From the NCBI GenBank assembly GCA_018228665.1, contig CP073692.1, positions 992,001 to 1,056,000 of the forward strand: DNA of 64,000 nucleotides, in the 5' to 3' direction. The notes beneath the pieces were generated by a model that worked only from the letters and a program-made list of their open reading frames with translations, made no database searches and was not told the origin of the DNA. Origin of the DNA: Faecalicatena sp. Marseille-Q4148 (GTDB taxonomy: Bacteria; Bacillota; Clostridia; Lachnospirales; Lachnospiraceae). Shown piece by piece: positions 16,630 to 25,452 of this stretch. The translations under genes were made by a program, and so were the position numbers. Within the stretch, counting starts at the first letter, position 1. Each line of letters starts with the position of its first letter.

Positions 16630-18474
16630 TTACTCTTCTACATAATACTGCGCCTGTGCACACCAAAGCTCATGATATTTCCCATTCTCATCAGAAAGCA
16701 GTTGTTCATGACTGCCGCTCTGTACAAGATGTCCTCTGTGAAATACTGCAATTTCATCACAAAACTTGCACGAGGACAGACGGTGGCTAATAAATACCGA
16801 CGTTTTATCACTTGCAATATCGTTAAACCTTGCATAAATTTCTGCTTCTGCAATCGGATCCAGCGCCGCAGTCGGCTCATCCAGGATCATAAAAGGCGCA
16901 TCCTTATAAAGCGCTCTTGCAAGTGCTATTTTCTGCTGTTCGCCACCCGAAAAATCAACTCCGTTATTATCATACTCCCTTCCAATATTCGTGTCAATTC
17001 CCTCTGGAAGCTGTGAAATTTTCTCACCTAACCCTACACGTTCCAGACATTCCAGCACGCGATTTTCATCTATCTGTCTGGATGCCGCTACATTTTCTGC
17101 AATAGAAAAAGAAAATAATGTATAATCCTGGAATGCCACCGAGAACAACTTCATATACTCCTCATATCGGTATCGTGTAATATCAATTCCGTTCAACAGA
17201 ATTTTTCCTTCGGTCGGATCATAAAGACGGCACAGTAATTTAATAAATGTTGTCTTACCACTTCCATTTTCCCCAACAATTGCCATTTTCTCTCCGATTT
17301 TAAACTTCAAATTCACATGGCGCAATACCCACTCCTCACTGCGCGGATATTTGAATGATACGTCTCTAAATTCAATCTCATAATCAATGTCATCCCGTTT
17401 TTCAACCGCCAGCGTACCGTGATACATATGATTAGGCATTTCCAGATACTGAAACACTTCTTCCAGATACTCGTTGTTACTCCGAAGCTCTCCTATATCC
17501 GACGCCAACGCAGAAAGAGACTCTACAAATTTTTGAACAGTTCCCTGATATAAAATAAAATTGCCGATTCCAATTGCTCCCATCCATGCTTTCGCGGCAG
17601 TAAATAAAAACACGATTACTTTTACCAGTAGGTTAAGTAATTGCTTAACCCGAATTTCTACTGCCATAGCTGCCGCTAAATTCTCAACCCATTTTGGGTG
17701 CAACATATATTTTCGATAATCAGAAAGATATATCCGATTCAATTTGAATATCTGCATATCCGGTCCCCATACATTCTTATATGCATGAATCAGATTATTC
17801 TGCATCGCTAATACTTCAAATTCCTTATGACTTTTCGCAAGTGTCCTGGAAGAAATCCATATAGTCACCGCTGCATTGACACCAATAACGGCAGCAAAAA
17901 TGAAAACAATCCATGGCGAATTAACTGCTTTCAAAAAACCGCTAAAAGAACCTGATACGGTCTGAAAAAGCGATACCGTAAGCAAAGTAGATGCAATAAG
18001 ATCAAGAATTCTTCTCAGACAATCTTCCGGCATATAAAGCACTTTCAGAAGCCCCGCTTCCGTTGTTCTTGCAAACATATCTATTTTATTTCTCTTCCGG
18101 ATTACATCTGGATTTTCAAGATGTTCATATGAAAAATGATTTTCCGCATCAAACAGATATCCTTGCAGGTGGCTGAATGACAATTCCTGAAGCGTTTTTA
18201 ATTTCCCAGAAAAGAAACGGCTCAACACAGACAAAAGAAAAGTTCCAATTACTGTTATTCCCGCCAGCATCAGCATCTTCCTGAGACTGCTTTCTGCAAT
18301 CAGCTCATTTACAATCCTTGCAGACATATATAATTGAAAATAAGGCTGTACACATACGGTCACTGCACTCGCGATCAAATACGGAATATAGGAAGGCATG
18401 ATGTTCTGCCAGATTCGTATTCCTTTCATCACTAATTTCACATCTTTTCTAAAGGCACGCTTTTTATTCTCCAT
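16630..18474 (-). CDS. ABC exporter subunit (membrane and ATPase domains), second of pair
   Basis: This 614-residue half-transporter has an N-terminal six-helix exporter domain (about 30-330) and an ATPase domain (about 375-610; Walker A GENGSGKTT, signature FSGGEQQK, Walker B MILDEPTAALDP, switch His in ISHRLSS). The ATG at 18474 overlaps the stop of the preceding ABC gene by 11 nt and has GGAGGTG upstream, so the two are translationally coupled and probably form a heterodimer. A LytTR/GHKL pair upstream suggests signal-controlled export of a peptide, lipid or drug. Confidence 0.92.
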   Translation of the reverse strand: MENKKRAFRKDVKLVMKGIRIWQNIMPSYIPYLIASAVTVCVQPYFQLYMSARIVNELIAESSLRKMLMLAGITVIGTFLLSVLSRFFSGKLKTLQELSFSHLQGYLFDAENHFSYEHLENPDVIRKRNKIDMFARTTEAGLLKVLYMPEDCLRRILDLIASTLLTVSLFQTVSGSFSGFLKAVNSPWIVFIFAAVIGVNAAVTIWISSRTLAKSHKEFEVLAMQNNLIHAYKNVWGPDMQIFKLNRIYLSDYRKYMLHPKWVENLAAAMAVEIRVKQLLNLLVKVIVFLFTAAKAWMGAIGIGNFILYQGTVQKFVESLSALASDIGELRSNNEYLEEVFQYLEMPNHMYHGTLAVEKRDDIDYEIEFRDVSFKYPRSEEWVLRHVNLKFKIGEKMAIVGENGSGKTTFIKLLCRLYDPTEGKILLNGIDITRYRYEEYMKLFSVAFQDYTLFSFSIAENVAASRQIDENRVLECLERVGLGEKISQLPEGIDTNIGREYDNNGVDFSGGEQQKIALARALYKDAPFMILDEPTAALDPIAEAEIYARFNDIASDKTSVFISHRLSSCKFCDEIAVFHRGHLVQSGSHEQLLSDENGKYHELWCAQAQYYVEE

Positions 18475-20302
18475 TATCAGCACCTCCATCTTTATAATAC
18501 TTACTCTGGACATCAAACAGCTTTCTGTATGTCTTTCCTGATGCCATCAGCTCTTCATGCGTCCCTTCTTCTGCAAAATCTGCTCCATCCAAAAGAAAAA
18601 TCCTGTCACAAAAACGAGTAGACGCCAGACGGTGTGAAATGAAAACAGAAGTTGCATCCGCTGTAATTTCACTGTATTTCTCATACATTCTGCTTTCCGC
18701 AATAGGATCCAGCGCAGCAGTCGGCTCATCAAGTATCATACATGGCGGATTTTTATAAAGAAGCCTTGCAAGTAACAGCTTCTGCTTCTCTCCGCCTGAA
18801 AGATCAATCGCTTCCTCAAACACTTCCCGGTAAAGCGGTGTATATTCTTTGTTTGGCAAGTTTTTTATTTTGTCAGCCAGTCCTGCTGTTTCAATACAGT
18901 GCCAAAGCTTCTTTCTGTCAATTTCTTCTTCTGTCATCGCACAGGCTATATTACGCCCAATCGACACTGGCAATAAATTATAATTCTGCGGAATCAAACC
19001 AAATGCTTCATAAAGTTCATCCCGGTTATATTCAAAAACAGAGTGTCCGTCAATTAGCACTTCCCCTTCATCCGGAATCAGCAAACCACACATCAACATC
19101 GTCAGTGTTGTTTTTCCAGCTCCATTTAAACCAACAAGTGCAATCTTTTCTCCGGCATTGATCCGAAAAGATACATGATCCAAAATCTGTTTTTCTCCCA
19201 TTGGATACCGGTAACTCACATCTTTAAATTCAATTGAAAAAGGATTTTTAGGCACAGGTATCCCAGTTCCTGAATTTAACCGGTTTGTAATCTCCATACT
19301 TTCACGAAAATCTGAAATCTGAAGTGTTCCCTCAGAAATCTTACTCCAACTATTCAGAATTTCCGTCATATATTCTGAAAGCGCTGTGATCGCAGAAAAA
19401 TATAAAACAAATAAAGCCGCATCTACTTCTCCCGCAGCAGCCTTAAAAATCAAAAATCCATACGCAAGTCCATCACGCACAAGCACAACGAGAAAACTGA
19501 CAAACGCTGTCATAAAACTCCGATGCTCTTTTATGTTCACTTGCTTCTGACATTCCAACAGGCTTTTTCGATTCAGCTCATGCAGAAACATCTGCATCTG
19601 ATAAAGCCGGATATCTTTTCCAAATTTAAAATTACCAGATAGTTTTTCATTTAAGTATCTCCGCCGCTTATCAGCCACATACAGGTAATCTCTCTGATTA
19701 TAATTTGCTTTCCGTTCCCATATGCCCATACCATAAGAAATCATGCAGCCACATATCAGAAGAACAACAATCACCGGATGCAGTACAGAAACGACACCGC
19801 CAAACAACAAAAACTTGAAAACCGTTGCAATAATTTCTGCAAAATCCATAGGAAAATGCACTCCTGCCGTATGATTATTTTCAATCGCTTTTGAACCTCT
19901 TTCATTTAATTTCTGTACTTCTTCAGAATACTGATGATACCAGTCTCGATTACGCCGATTCTCAAACTGCAAATACATCAGTTGAAATGTTACATACATT
20001 TCATTCGGTTCTTTCCACATATCTAATAATGTATTTATGAATTCTGTCAAAAATCCAACCAGCAAAAGTCCTGCAATAACAAGAGCCACATAATTAAATG
20101 TAGTTGCCTCCTCCAACACTTTCAGAATAAGCGATGGTGTGTACAGCGTCACTGCTGCTGCCAAAAGGGACACCGGAACAATAAACACTCCATGAAATAC
20201 AAGACGACGTTCATTCCGCCACAAATAGCGATACATATAACTGACACAACTGAAAAGACCATATTTCGGTTTGCGTTTTTGTTCTTTTTGTAATTTTTTC
20301 AT
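18464..20302 (-). CDS. ABC exporter subunit (membrane and ATPase domains), first of pair
   Basis: This 612-residue half-transporter has a six-helix domain (about 30-340) and an ATPase domain (about 365-600; Walker A GLNGAGKTT, signature LSGGEKQK, Walker B MILDEPTAALDP). Both subunits of the pair keep consensus catalytic residues, unlike exporters with one degenerate site. The ATG follows AGGAGG. A promoter with a good -10 but no -35, preceded by a direct repeat, lies in the 132-nt gap to the histidine-kinase gene, so this pair is probably an activated target of the LytTR regulator. Confidence 0.92.
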   Translation of the reverse strand: MKKLQKEQKRKPKYGLFSCVSYMYRYLWRNERRLVFHGVFIVPVSLLAAAVTLYTPSLILKVLEEATTFNYVALVIAGLLLVGFLTEFINTLLDMWKEPNEMYVTFQLMYLQFENRRNRDWYHQYSEEVQKLNERGSKAIENNHTAGVHFPMDFAEIIATVFKFLLFGGVVSVLHPVIVVLLICGCMISYGMGIWERKANYNQRDYLYVADKRRRYLNEKLSGNFKFGKDIRLYQMQMFLHELNRKSLLECQKQVNIKEHRSFMTAFVSFLVVLVRDGLAYGFLIFKAAAGEVDAALFVLYFSAITALSEYMTEILNSWSKISEGTLQISDFRESMEITNRLNSGTGIPVPKNPFSIEFKDVSYRYPMGEKQILDHVSFRINAGEKIALVGLNGAGKTTLTMLMCGLLIPDEGEVLIDGHSVFEYNRDELYEAFGLIPQNYNLLPVSIGRNIACAMTEEEIDRKKLWHCIETAGLADKIKNLPNKEYTPLYREVFEEAIDLSGGEKQKLLLARLLYKNPPCMILDEPTAALDPIAESRMYEKYSEITADATSVFISHRLASTRFCDRIFLLDGADFAEEGTHEELMASGKTYRKLFDVQSKYYKDGGADNGE

Positions 20303-20332
20303 ATTCTAAGCCTCCTCATTTCATCTGATAAA

Positions 20333-20338
20333 ATTATA
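20333..20338 (-). promoter_or_regulatory. -10 element of the ABC exporter pair
   Basis: A perfect TATAAT reads on the minus strand about 31 nt before the first ABC gene. The position 17 nt upstream (20356-20361) reads GCTGGA, not a -35, as expected of an activator-dependent promoter. Confidence 0.55.
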
Positions 20339-20368
20339 TAACACAGAACTGTCTTTCCAGCTTTTTCA

Positions 20369-20400
20369 TGAACCAAATGTCTGTTACTGTGAACCAAATG
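20369..20400 (-). promoter_or_regulatory. Direct-repeat operator, LytTR-type spacing
   Basis: The 11-mer CATTTGGTTCA (minus strand) occurs twice, at 20390-20400 and 20369-20379, exactly 21 nt apart, or two helical turns. LytTR regulators such as AgrA and ComE bind paired repeats with this spacing. It ends 7 nt upstream of the missing -35 of the ABC exporter promoter, and the LytTR regulator is encoded one gene upstream. Confidence 0.7.
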
Positions 20401-20434
20401 CAAATGAGGCAGACATCTGCCTCACTCTAAACCT

Positions 20435-21097
20435 TTATTCATTCATTAATGGAATCAGGATCTCTGCCGTAAATCCACCATCCTCACTGTCAGCAGAAAA
20501 CATACCTCCATATTTTGTAACTGCATTTTCTACACGCGCAAGTCCAAATCCATGTTGCTCTCCCTTCATTGACTCAAACAGCTTACCGCGATGTACCTGT
20601 TTCTCACCCGCAGCATTTGTAATTGCAAGATAAAGCTGCGTGTTCTTTTTTCCGATGTAAACGCGAATAAATCTATCATCCGGAGGAAGCTTCTTATTTT
20701 CTTCTATGGCATTATCAAGAAGATTCCCGATAATCACACACAAATCAATATCTGAAACTGTCACACCTTCTGGCAAAACTGCCTTTGCATTCACAGGAAT
20801 ATCATTTTGGGCAGCAATATTCATCTTTCCATTAAGAATCGCATCTACCATAACTCTTCCTGTTTTTACAGAAGTATCTACTGTAGTCAGATCTTGGTTC
20901 AGTTGATGTAGATATTCATTCACTTCATCATATTTTCCAAGCGCCATGCTTGCCTGCAATGCCTGAATATGATTATGATAGTCATGGCGCCAGCCACGCA
21001 TTTTCATATACATACTTTCTACTTCATCACAATATTTTTGGAGCAGATCGCTTTGGTATTCTTCAATTCTTTTGTCTATCCATTTTTGAAATAACAT
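20435..21097 (-). CDS. Short GHKL-type histidine kinase without membrane domain
   Basis: This 220-residue protein has a dimerisation/phospho-acceptor segment (His38 in RGWRHDYHNHIQ) and a GHKL ATPase domain with N-box NLLDNAIEENKK and G-box GFGLARV. It matches the AgrC-like HPK10 kinases except that the usual N-terminal membrane sensor is missing. It probably senses an intracellular signal, a partner protein or the exporter. The cognate LytTR regulator is encoded 11 nt upstream. Confidence 0.88.
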   Translation of the reverse strand: MLFQKWIDKRIEEYQSDLLQKYCDEVESMYMKMRGWRHDYHNHIQALQASMALGKYDEVNEYLHQLNQDLTTVDTSVKTGRVMVDAILNGKMNIAAQNDIPVNAKAVLPEGVTVSDIDLCVIIGNLLDNAIEENKKLPPDDRFIRVYIGKKNTQLYLAITNAAGEKQVHRGKLFESMKGEQHGFGLARVENAVTKYGGMFSADSEDGGFTAEILIPLMNE

Positions 21098-21108
21098 TTT
21101 CTTTTCCT

Positions 21109-21810
21109 CTAAAACAGCCGAATAATTTCTTTCCCGATCTTCTGTGCCATCCCGCGGCTGATCGGCACTTCTGTACCATCCTTTAATATAACTGCATTAT
21201 GATTAATCTGTTGAACATAGCGCAGATTCACAAGAAATGAACGCTGACATTTCAAAAAATATTCATCCAGCTCTTCCCCAATCTCTCCCAACGACACCCT
21301 CATCCGATATGAACGGTCTTCTGTATGGATGACTACATACTGCTTCTGAGCTTCCAGATAAGTAATCTTATGTACTGGTACAAGTACTGTCTGCCGATCA
21401 AATGTAATTACCAACTGCTTTTCTTGCCTTCCAAACTGTTCGACTGCACGATCAAGAACAGTGAACAGCTTATCCTTCACCACCGGCTTCATTAGATAAT
21501 GAAGAGCTGACACCTCATATCCTTCCGACATAAAATCAGGAAATCCGGTAATAAAAATAATTTGTACCCGCTTATTCTCCTCCCGGATATGCTTCGCCAG
21601 AGCAACGCCATCCATTTCTTTCATTTCAATATCTAAGAGAAGAATATCCCAATCTTTATGATCTTCGTACTGAAACAAAAAACTTTCTGCTGAACAAAAT
21701 TTTTCTATCCAAACATCTAACTGTCTTGTTTTCATCCAGTCTTTCAAGATGTTCTCCACATATTCTGCGTCTGCATTTCTGTCATCTATAATTGCCGCAC
21801 GATAATCCAT
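21109..21810 (-). CDS. LytTR-family response regulator
   Basis: This 233-residue protein has a receiver domain (about 1-125; Asp60 in ILLLDIEM, Lys in LMKPV) and a C-terminal LytTR DNA-binding domain (about 135-233; YLEAQKQYVVI and FLVNLRYVQQI). Such AgrA/ComE/VirR-type regulators bind paired direct repeats. One such repeat sits upstream of the ABC exporter pair (20369-20400). It is the first gene of the two-component pair, and the ParB-like gene lies 8 nt upstream in the same direction. Confidence 0.92.
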   Translation of the reverse strand: MDYRAAIIDDRNADAEYVENILKDWMKTRQLDVWIEKFCSAESFLFQYEDHKDWDILLLDIEMKEMDGVALAKHIREENKRVQIIFITGFPDFMSEGYEVSALHYLMKPVVKDKLFTVLDRAVEQFGRQEKQLVITFDRQTVLVPVHKITYLEAQKQYVVIHTEDRSYRMRVSLGEIGEELDEYFLKCQRSFLVNLRYVQQINHNAVILKDGTEVPISRGMAQKIGKEIIRLF

Positions 21811-21818
21811 GCACTCAC

Positions 21819-22427
21819 CTACTTTCTCCCTGCAAAGAAATCATCGCAAAACTGATTCCATTTTCTTTCATATTCGCTGTGTGATATCGGCGCAAGATCC
21901 CGCGGTGTATGTACATGCCGTTTCCTGGCCTCTTTAACAAACTCCCAAATATAGTCATCTACACTATCTTCTGTCGCCCGCACTTCTGTCCAACCGTTCA
22001 TCGCCGCGTAATATAAGCGAGTATGTCCATCCAGAGAAACATATCCTTCCTCAAAAGGCGCAACTGGAACAATGATTTCTTCTGATGTTTGAACGAAATG
22101 GCTGATTGCTCTGACTTTTTCTTCATCCACATAAAACTGTGACGGCTGAATCACATCCAACGGAACTGTAAATATTTCTTTCCGTGCGTATTGTTTTACA
22201 AGTCTGTGTTCCGTATCATAAAAATATGTAATCTGCGGTGTATAAAAACGAAATTCTTCTATCACCGGCAAATACATTCCCGGATTGCTGCCTTTTATGA
22301 CGGCTTCAAAATCTGAGACGATTTCCACCTCATAAGGCATCCCGTCTGCCAAAAAGCATCCATGCTGCCAGAGCACCTTTTGAGAAAAGCGTTCGTCCCG
22401 GTATCCATTTATCCTTTCAATTTCCAT
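21819..22427 (-). CDS. ParB-like-fold protein of unknown function
   Basis: I do not recognise a named family with certainty. The 202-residue protein contains YVSLDGHTRLYYAAMNG (about 130-146), which resembles the DGHHRxxAA core of ParB/Srx-like domains that bind or hydrolyse nucleotides. The rest is acidic and soluble, with no HTH segment, so chromosome partition is unlikely. It may be a small-molecule sensor or enzyme. It sits 8 nt before the LytTR regulator and 13 nt after a methyltransferase gene. Confidence 0.5.
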   Translation of the reverse strand: MEIERINGYRDERFSQKVLWQHGCFLADGMPYEVEIVSDFEAVIKGSNPGMYLPVIEEFRFYTPQITYFYDTEHRLVKQYARKEIFTVPLDVIQPSQFYVDEEKVRAISHFVQTSEEIIVPVAPFEEGYVSLDGHTRLYYAAMNGWTEVRATEDSVDDYIWEFVKEARKRHVHTPRDLAPISHSEYERKWNQFCDDFFAGRK

Positions 22428-22440
22428 TTAGGTTTCTCCT

Positions 22441-23229
22441 TTATTCTTTTCTGAAGATGTCCAGTGTATGGTGTGAATACCCAATCATATCCTGCCTCTC
22501 GCAAGTTGCAAGATGATATTTTAAATAAAGTTCATACATCCGGTCATCCATCTGATCTACGGTTTCTCTCATATGATTTGCGTATCCGTCTGCTGCGATA
22601 AAATGCAGCGATGTCACATGGAATTTTGAGCGGAGCTTATCAATATCTTCTTTTCGATACAGCTCAAATATATCCCATGGCTTTGAAAACGCAGCAAATG
22701 TTTCCGTATTAATGTTACATTTCTCGATAATATTGTAAATCTCCCCACGGATAAATCCATAGGATAAAATGCTCGCATCCCCCATACAGTATGCAGCAAA
22801 AATAATCCCGCCTTTCTTTGTTACCCTGATTGCTTCTGATAATGCTTTTAACTGATCTTCTGTTGTAAACAAGTGGTACATCGGACCAAGCAGAAGCGTA
22901 ATATCGTACGTATCACTTGCAAAAGCAGACAAATCCATCGCGTTGCCCTGTGTGATCGTGACCGGTTCCTCTTCGATTGTATTCTTCTTAAAAATCTCAA
23001 TATTATGTTCTACTAATTCGACCGCATCCACCTGATAACCTTTTTGCGCCAAAGCATGACTATAACGCCCGGTTGCTGCCCCAATCTCCAGGATACGCAT
23101 CCCCAGTTCAAGATATTTCTCAATATATTTCATCGTCGTGATATACTCTACCATTCCATGCTTTGATACGAGACGGCCTTCCTCATCATATCCTTCATAA
23201 TAATTTGTTAAACAGTCCATTTGATTCAT
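22441..23229 (-). CDS. Class I SAM-dependent methyltransferase
   Basis: This 262-residue protein has the Rossmann methyltransferase core: ILEIGAATGRYSHALA (motif I, about 45-60), VDAVELVEHN (motif II) and ITLLLGPMYHLF (motif IV). The C-terminal part is helical, and the substrate is not evident. The ATG at 23229 follows GGGAGG at 9 nt. It belongs to a run of same-strand transferase genes in the island. Confidence 0.88.
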   Translation of the reverse strand: MNQMDCLTNYYEGYDEEGRLVSKHGMVEYITTMKYIEKYLELGMRILEIGAATGRYSHALAQKGYQVDAVELVEHNIEIFKKNTIEEEPVTITQGNAMDLSAFASDTYDITLLLGPMYHLFTTEDQLKALSEAIRVTKKGGIIFAAYCMGDASILSYGFIRGEIYNIIEKCNINTETFAAFSKPWDIFELYRKEDIDKLRSKFHVTSLHFIAADGYANHMRETVDQMDDRMYELYLKYHLATCERQDMIGYSHHTLDIFRKE

Positions 23230-23256
23230 ACTGCATTACCTCCCGAAAAGTTCAAA

Positions 23257-23757
23257 TCATAATTCCCGCTCTGCCACCACCACAGTATAGTGATCCGTAT
23301 CGTATGTAACCCCTGTTGCGGTAAATCCATTCTTGCGCCAGAAATGCTCTGCCTGTGGATTGCCTTTCACCCAGCCAAGCCGAACATGCTCAAACCCGAT
23401 TTCCGTTAAATAAGAACATAATTCATCAATAATTGCGCTTCCGATTCCGGTATTCTGAACAGATACGTCTGTCATAAAGAAACCTATAAAAGCCGTATTT
23501 TCATTTGGATATGCCCTAATCAAATCCATTACAGCAATCAATTTTTCTGCATCATAGTACCCCAGATAATACTTATCAGACAGCTCCTTGTTCGGAGGAA
23601 GCGCTTTCATGTCATCCGCAATACTTTCTTCCGTAACAAACGGCGGACAGTACTGATAAAACAAATGATTTTTGCAGCACAGTGTGAAGATATCCGCAAT
23701 ATCTGCCTCCTTCATACGCCGCACTGTATAACATTTAGAAAACTGTGAAATATCCAT
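23257..23757 (-). CDS. GNAT-family N-acetyltransferase
   Basis: This 166-residue GNAT protein has the acetyl-CoA-binding stretch VQNTGIGSAIIDELCSYLTE (about 105-125) and a typical FWRKNGFTATGVTYD C-terminal strand. The substrate is unknown. The ATG follows GGAG. It lies 27 nt before the methyltransferase gene and may be co-transcribed with it. Confidence 0.87.
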   Translation of the reverse strand: MDISQFSKCYTVRRMKEADIADIFTLCCKNHLFYQYCPPFVTEESIADDMKALPPNKELSDKYYLGYYDAEKLIAVMDLIRAYPNENTAFIGFFMTDVSVQNTGIGSAIIDELCSYLTEIGFEHVRLGWVKGNPQAEHFWRKNGFTATGVTYDTDHYTVVVAEREL

Positions 23758-23846
23758 TTGATTTTCTCCATCTCTCTGTAAATTTATACAAAAATACTTT
23801 TCTTCTATCCTAAAAAAATTCCATACTAGGCCTGTGTAAATAATAT

Positions 23847-24758
23847 TTAAAACAAATCCAGCATATTATCCAGATAGATTTTTTCTCTGACATGTAGCTG
23901 GTATTCTGGCTTTGTCATATAGTAGAGCAAAAATTCCAGAAGCAACGCACTTCCCAGACCACGGCCTTCAATCTTAAAATTGGAAAATCCCATCGGTAAG
24001 TAACTGTTTTGAATATCATTCACACTGATAAACCCGGGATTTTCCATTGCTTTTGAAAACCGGTAACCTTCCCCTGCATCAGGGGCAGCACAGCGGTGTC
24101 CGCAATCATCTTCTCCAAGATTTCTCCGGCTAACAGCTTCATAGCACTGCTTCCTGTCCTTGCAGCCAAACCAACAACACTCATTACACAGAAACTCTAC
24201 TTTGTCCTTCTGTTTCGCAGACAACACACGCAACTGTTCCCAAATTTTATTTAGCCGAAAGTCCGGTACAATATAAAGAAACTCATCTCGGTTCACTTCA
24301 TCTACAAATTGCCGGAACTCTGTCAAAACCTTCGTAGTAGATGAAACAAAATAGAGTTTCGGGTAATTTATTTTCAGATAGTCTAACAGCAGATCTGAAT
24401 GAACAATGACACCATTTCGTTTTTCTCCACTTTCTTCAAGCAAAGCGCAGAGCAGATTACATTTCTTATCTGAAAGGTGCTCTTCCCGGAGCAGAGAATT
24501 GCTGAATGTCAGCCGGGCAGAAATCCCGTATTCCTGCATCAGCCCCAGAACCTTGTCCGGATCGCAATCTCCACCTCCAACACGGCCTCCGCCCCAAATA
24601 CACTCTGCCGGAGCGCCATATATGGAACCTATCTCACACCAATCATAAAAATATTCTCTGTGTTCACGAAACAATGGCAAAAAAATACAATAGAATTCAT
24701 AGAATTCAAATAAACCGGGAAGATGGTAATATGCTATGTTCTTTCTTAATTCATTCAT
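23847..24758 (-). CDS. Cys-rich U32-like protein
   Basis: This 303-residue protein is not clearly a characterised family. A Cys group at 191, 194, 195, 199, 205, 219 and 223 could hold an Fe-S cluster, and a downstream FKIEGR (261-266) resembles the conserved KIEGR of U32/UbiU-TrhP proteins, which hold a [4Fe-4S] cluster. A Gly-rich ECIWGGGRVGGGD lies near residues 52-64. U32-type prephenate-dependent RNA hydroxylases or proteases are a comparison only. A 54-nt piece of this gene recurs at 26659-26712. It stands alone between intergenic gaps. Confidence 0.5.
   Translation of the reverse strand: MNELRKNIAYYHLPGLFEFYEFYCIFLPLFREHREYFYDWCEIGSIYGAPAECIWGGGRVGGGDCDPDKVLGLMQEYGISARLTFSNSLLREEHLSDKKCNLLCALLEESGEKRNGVIVHSDLLLDYLKINYPKLYFVSSTTKVLTEFRQFVDEVNRDEFLYIVPDFRLNKIWEQLRVLSAKQKDKVEFLCNECCWFGCKDRKQCYEAVSRRNLGEDDCGHRCAAPDAGEGYRFSKAMENPGFISVNDIQNSYLPMGFSNFKIEGRGLGSALLLEFLLYYMTKPEYQLHVREKIYLDNMLDLF
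24568..24621 (-). repeat. 54-nt segment of the U32-like gene duplicated at 26659-26712
   Basis: This stretch, coding roughly residues 46-64 of the U32-like protein, matches 26659-26712 at 50 of 54 positions in the same orientation. The second copy is not part of a U32-like gene, so it is a remnant. Confidence 0.8.
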
Positions 24759-24820
24759 ATCTACCTTGTCACCTCATTTATCAGTAGTTTTATATTATCT
24801 GTTGTTTGCTGCATGATATC

Positions 24821-25339
24821 TTAAAAAGTCAGTGCAAAAATTCCACCGTCAAACACAATATCATTTCCTGCAGAATCTTTATAAAAGGATACCTTTTCTG
24901 TTCCGATTTGCTGGAATCCTAAAGATTTCAATAATAATACTGACGGTACATTGTTTATTGCTGTACCTGCAGTAAATCTCGTTATTCCACACCCGCGCAA
25001 ATATTCAAAAAGTTTCAAATGACTTTCTCTGGCATATCCTTTTCCGTGGAAATCCGAATGAAAACAATATCCGATTTCATATCCATTTTTTCTCATGTTA
25101 AAAGCAATATACCCAATAACTATATTGTTCAGGCAAACAGCAAAAAACATATGTTCCAACCCTCGATTAGCTTTTGCCCATTGGAGTATCCTTTCCCGAA
25201 CCGCTTCATCATCTGTATTATGAGGTCTATCATACTTGGCAAATTCAGAAGTATTAAAATCCTCCCAAATTTTCTGAATGCTTTTCCAATCATTCTCTGT
25301 TATATGTCTTATAACAAGTCTTTCTGTTTTCAATAACAT
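24821..25339 (-). CDS. GNAT-family N-acetyltransferase, RimJ/RimL-like
   Basis: The 172-residue protein begins LLKTERLVIRHITENDW, typical of RimJ/RimL-type GNATs, and has the acetyl-CoA motif FHGKGYARESHLKLFEYL and a C-terminal LKSLGFQQIGTEKV. I used the ATG at 25339 because it opens this family motif; GGAG lies 12 nt upstream. ATGs at 25357 and 25390 are alternatives with weaker ribosome sites. The substrate is unknown. Confidence 0.82.
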   Translation of the reverse strand: MLLKTERLVIRHITENDWKSIQKIWEDFNTSEFAKYDRPHNTDDEAVRERILQWAKANRGLEHMFFAVCLNNIVIGYIAFNMRKNGYEIGYCFHSDFHGKGYARESHLKLFEYLRGCGITRFTAGTAINNVPSVLLLKSLGFQQIGTEKVSFYKDSAGNDIVFDGGIFALTF

Positions 25340-25452
25340 GGCAATTTTTCTCTCCATAAATTTTAAATTATTACTGTATTTCCTAAGCACATTAATGAAA
25401 AATCCTGATATAACTCATATCATTGAACGATGTTCCTATATCTGAACCCTCT

